Source: JAWOLE01 sp963815655 (GTDB lineage Bacteria; Acidobacteriota; Thermoanaerobaculia; UBA5066; Gp7-AA6). From it: DNA of 64,000 bases. Where the stretch lies: assembly GCA_963815655.1 (NCBI GenBank), contig CAWFHK010000001.1:2046001-2110000 (forward strand). The letters run 5' to 3'. A program made the position numbers and the translations under genes. Shown here piece after piece: positions 61,922 to 64,000 of this stretch. Every line of letters starts with the position of its first letter. Positions within the stretch are counted from its first letter, which is position 1. The notes under the pieces were generated by a model. That model had not been told where the DNA came from, made no database searches, and saw only the letters and a program-made list of their open reading frames with translations.

Positions 61922-62170
61922 CTAGCGAAAATGGCGCTTCGCGAAAGCGCGACCTGAACCCGTCTTGAGGTACTCCTCGAATCGCTCGGCCCTTCGATCG
62001 TCTTCAAATCGAATCACAACCACCGCACTCCACGGTGCTCCGCCTGAAGTGTACGGGGAACGATTCGCGTTGTGTTCGGCAAGCCGGCGTTCGAAATTCT
62101 CCGTGATGCTCACGTAATTCTGTCGGCGGCGCTGTTCAGACTTGAGAATGTAGACGTTCTTCACACTCAT
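61922..62170 (-). CDS. Small GIY-YIG nuclease-domain protein
   Basis: An 82-aa protein of the GIY-YIG endonuclease family. VYILKSEQRRRQNYVSITEN carries the two short motifs in degenerate form (VYIL and YVSIT for GIY and YIG). The catalytic Arg is kept in FERRLAEHNANRS, and the C-terminal EEYLKTGSGRAFAKRHF matches the family end. The open frame extends to 62302 through two 54-bp repeats, but ATG 62170 is preferred. It lies just downstream of tRNA-Leu, a common site for such small genes. Confidence 0.8.
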   Translation of the reverse strand: MSVKNVYILKSEQRRRQNYVSITENFERRLAEHNANRSPYTSGGAPWSAVVVIRFEDDRRAERFEEYLKTGSGRAFAKRHFR

Positions 62171-62183
62171 CTCTTGTCGCCAC

Positions 62184-62291
62184 CCCTCCTTCGCCTCGCC
62201 TCCGCATGCGCTCCGGCGGGCTTCGACGGGTCCGCCACCCTCCTTCGCCTCGCCTCCGCATGCGCTCCGGCGGGCTTCGGCGGGTCCGCCA
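62184..62291. repeat. Two tandem 54-bp repeats between tRNA-Leu and the GIY-YIG gene
   Basis: Copies 62184-62237 and 62238-62291, starting CCCTCCTTCGCC and ending GGGTCCGCCA, nearly identical with one visible difference (GACGGG/GGCGGG). In the minus strand they stay open in frame with the GIY-YIG gene (18-aa repeat with ARRSACGGEAKEG). Confidence 0.85.
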
Positions 62292-62294
62292 TAG

Positions 62295-62310
62295 CCCGCC
62301 ATGCGGCGGG
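62295..62310 (-). terminator. Hairpin downstream of tRNA-Leu
   Basis: CCCGCC, loop ATGC and GGCGGG lie 12 bp past the tRNA 3' end on the minus strand. No T-run follows, so its role as terminator is tentative. Confidence 0.35.
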
Positions 62311-62321
62311 CGACGGCGGAG

Positions 62322-62403
62322 TGCGAGAGGAGGGACTCGAACCCTCACGGGTTTCCCCACGGGATCCTAAGTCCCGCGCGTCTGCCAGTTCCGCCACTCT
62401 CGC
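62322..62403 (-). tRNA. tRNA-Leu (anticodon UAG)
   Basis: On the minus strand the acceptor arm is GCGAGAG...CTCTCGC with discriminator A. The anticodon stem GGGAC/ATCCC region holds loop CTTAGGA with anticodon TAG (reads CUA/CUN). A class II variable arm (CGTGGGGAAACCCG) and T-arm GAGGGTTCGAGTCCCTC follow. CCA is not encoded. A TATCAT box at 62413-62418 is positioned as a -10. Confidence 0.95.
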
Positions 62404-62474
62404 GTGGAGGTCATGATACGGCGTTTGCGGATGGTCGCCCGGACTTCAGGCTCGTCTCCGGGTAACATGCCCGT

Positions 62475-62482
62475 AAGGAGGT
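62475..62482 (+). promoter_or_regulatory. Shine-Dalgarno that sets the start of the small secreted protein
   Basis: AAGGAGGT lies 5 nt before ATG 62488 and rules out the longer frame from 62404, which overlaps the tRNA region. Confidence 0.75.
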
Positions 62483-62487
62483 CCCCG

Positions 62488-62892
62488 ATGAAACACCTCG
62501 CGCGCGCCGCCGCGGTCCTGATTCTCGCCACGGCGTCTCTGGCCGAAGCGACGTCGAACCTGAACCTGTCGAAGAGCAATTTCTACCGGATGACCTGTTC
62601 CACCGCCCTCGTCACTCCGGCTGAGGCGGCCGCGATCCTCGCCGACCTGGATAAGACTCCGACGATGGACGAGGCGATGATCAAGCAAGCCCTGAAGGCG
62701 GCGTTGAGCAAGCACAGGATTGATCCCGCCCGCGTCAAGAAGATGCTCATCCGCCGCGGCAGGGACGGCATGCGCTCGATCATCCTTCTCGAAAGCGACA
62801 AGCCCGAGGACGAGCGCGCGGCGATCGCAGTCTCCGACGAGGGCGTGCCGGCCGACAAGCCGGCAAAGAAGGGCGGCGCCAGCAAGAAGTAG
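62488..62892 (+). CDS. Small secreted protein of unknown function
   Basis: Not recognised. 134 aa with a Sec signal peptide (MKHLARAAAVLILATASLAEA). The mature part has one Cys (YRMTCSTALVTP), helices around EAAAILADLDKTPTMDEAMI and KHRIDPARVKKMLIRRGRDG, and a Lys-rich tail (ADKPAKKGGASKK). Likely periplasmic. The strong ribosome-binding site suggests good expression. Convergent with the M1-type peptidase gene. Confidence 0.65.
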   Translation: MKHLARAAAVLILATASLAEATSNLNLSKSNFYRMTCSTALVTPAEAAAILADLDKTPTMDEAMIKQALKAALSKHRIDPARVKKMLIRRGRDGMRSIILLESDKPEDERAAIAVSDEGVPADKPAKKGGASKK

Positions 62893-63011
62893 CCGGGGCG
62901 AGCCGCGAAGCCCCGAACCTCGCCGGCGTCCGCATCGGCGCTGGCGGCGTGGACGATCTCACCGCTTTCCCTCGGGGGAGAGAGGGATGACTCTCCGTGG
63001 TCTCTCTCCAC

Positions 63012-64000
63012 TCACCTGGGCAAGCCGGTGCCCCAGTAGTTCGCCTCGAAGAAGGGGCCGTAGTCCTTCTTGGTCAAGAACTGGAGGAGGCCGGCGACGG
63101 TCTTTGTCGAGCCGAACTTCCAGCGGAAGGACTTCTGGTACGACTTGAGGAACGTCAGGAACAGGTCGTCCCCCAGCTCCCTGTGGAGCGTCGCGAGGAG
63201 ATAGGCCCCCTTGTCGTAGATCAGGCCGGTGCGGATCGCAAACCGGGTGCGGAAGTCGTTCGGCAGGGAGACCAGGTTCGCGAGCGGGATCGGCGCGGCG
63301 TCGGTCGCGAAGGCCGCGCGGGTCCTCCAGTGGTTGAGGAGGAGCTTGTACGTGGAGTTGCCCTTGAACTGCTTGAGGAACAGGGCGGCCGAGTACTCGG
63401 CGAAGGACTCCGTCAGCCACTGCTCCTCGTGGCTCGGCATCTTCACGACGTGCCCCCAGTACTGGTGCGCGATCTCGTGGGCGAAGCGCTCGTTGATTCC
63501 CTGAGAGAAGAGCTGGTTCATCTCGCCCATCAACGGGTTGAACGCCTCCTTCGTGATGAACATGACGCCCGGAGGCGCCTGGCCGAAGCCCCAGGCGTTG
63601 ATCTCGAGGATGTTGAACTCCGGGAAGGGGAAAGGGCCGAGGAACTGCTCGTAGTACTCGATGATCGAGAAGGCGAGGTCCGCGAGCTGTTTCATCGCGC
63701 GGCTGTTCTTCAACGCGTAGGTCGCCACGCGGACCGTGACGCCATTCTTCGTCTGCTCCTCGTAGTCGTACTTGCCGGCGAGGACGACGGCGAACTGGAC
63801 GGGCTGCTCGACTCGCGTCTCGAGCACGTTCAAGTCCCCCTCGGTCCGGCGGCTCACGGTCTTCCCCGAGGCGAACGGCACGAAGGGCCTGGGGACCTTC
63901 ACGACGGAATGCACCGTGTAGTACTGCTCCCCCAGGTCGGGCTGGGGGAACCAGCTCTCGACGCCGAGGAGCCAGAAGTTGTCCCCGCCCGGCCGCACGA
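63012..64000 (-). CDS. M1-type (gluzincin) metallopeptidase, 5' end outside window
   Basis: C-terminal part (at least 329 aa) of a zinc peptidase of the M1 family. The HExxH motif is in RFAHEIAHQYWGH and the distal Glu in WLTESFAEYSAAL, 18-20 residues later as in M1. The usual exopeptidase motif GxMEN is replaced at the matching place by GFGQAPPGVMFIT, so aminopeptidase activity may be lost or changed. The chain stops soon after the catalytic domain. The N-terminal beta domain is only partly in the window. Confidence 0.86.
   Translation of the reverse strand, partial: VRPGGDNFWLLGVESWFPQPDLGEQYYTVHSVVKVPRPFVPFASGKTVSRRTEGDLNVLETRVEQPVQFAVVLAGKYDYEEQTKNGVTVRVATYALKNSRAMKQLADLAFSIIEYYEQFLGPFPFPEFNILEINAWGFGQAPPGVMFITKEAFNPLMGEMNQLFSQGINERFAHEIAHQYWGHVVKMPSHEEQWLTESFAEYSAALFLKQFKGNSTYKLLLNHWRTRAAFATDAAPIPLANLVSLPNDFRTRFAIRTGLIYDKGAYLLATLHRELGDDLFLTFLKSYQKSFRWKFGSTKTVAGLLQFLTKKDYGPFFEANYWGTGLPR

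Noticed and set aside
62171..62302. The 54-bp repeats as coding sequence of the GIY-YIG protein
   Set aside because: The family starts at about ATG 62170, and low-complexity repeat translation before it has no family counterpart. The open frame is probably accidental.

Overview
The window is about 64 kb of GC-rich bacterial chromosome, densely packed with mostly housekeeping genes. No plasmid, phage or CRISPR functions were seen. Outer-membrane beta-barrel proteins, LemA/TPM proteins, sigma-54-dependent regulators, menaquinone synthesis by the futalosine route (mqnA, mqnC), a large carboxypeptidase-regulatory/beta-barrel protein and several Acidobacteriota-like gene arrangements point to a Gram-negative bacterium, most likely Acidobacteriota or a related deep lineage. 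That placement is inference; no 16S gene is present.

Layout. 1-13.2 kb (mostly + strand): a truncated XRE regulator, a TPR protein, a secreted protein, DnaJ, a divergent Lrp/AsnC regulator, two outer-membrane proteins, ComF, proline dehydrogenase, and a PDZ/GAF/PAS histidine kinase overlapping a sigma-54 response regulator. 13.3-16.3 kb (-): a deaminase-type amidohydrolase and an FHA-GAF-PP2C phosphatase. 16.5-20.2 kb (+): rpmE, prfA, prmC, murA. 20.2-29.8 kb (+): a complete branched-chain/aromatic-type ABC importer (livG, livH, livM, binding protein, livF) followed by two acyl-CoA ligase-type enzymes, an amidohydrolase and a HIT protein. 29.9-34.2 kb: a SurA-like chaperone (-), then rsmI and a three-gene ABC-2 exporter (+). 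34.3-48.6 kb (-): an M20 peptidase overlapping a very large CPBP membrane protease, a FabG-type reductase, holA, a DksA-type protein, a sigma-54 activator, rsfS-nadD-obgE, rpmA-rplU, TPM/TPM/LemA and sixA. 48.7 kb (+): a Ser/Thr kinase. 49.8-61.9 kb (-): mqnC, pirin, mqnA, rho, lon, clpX, clpP, tig, a subtilisin-like protease. The end holds a GIY-YIG gene, tRNA-Leu(UAG), a small secreted protein and a truncated M1-type metallopeptidase.

The most unusual signal is not a gene. About two dozen intergenic gaps carry short arrays of 7-bp (sometimes 8-bp) tandem repeats. Most are built as a left arm, a short unique loop and a complementary right arm, giving long imperfect hairpins. At least nine repeat families with different unit sequences share this architecture. 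Within each family the same unit is always on the left arm. One family (unit like AGGTTTC) sits at five of seven convergent gene ends; another (unit like TCCAAAG) sits only inside same-strand gene runs. Some arrays run into genes: inside the subtilisin-like protease, at the start of an ABC permease, and exactly at the N-terminus of mqnA. They resemble in style the heptameric STRR repeats of filamentous cyanobacteria, but here they look like a process that generates hairpins regardless of unit sequence.
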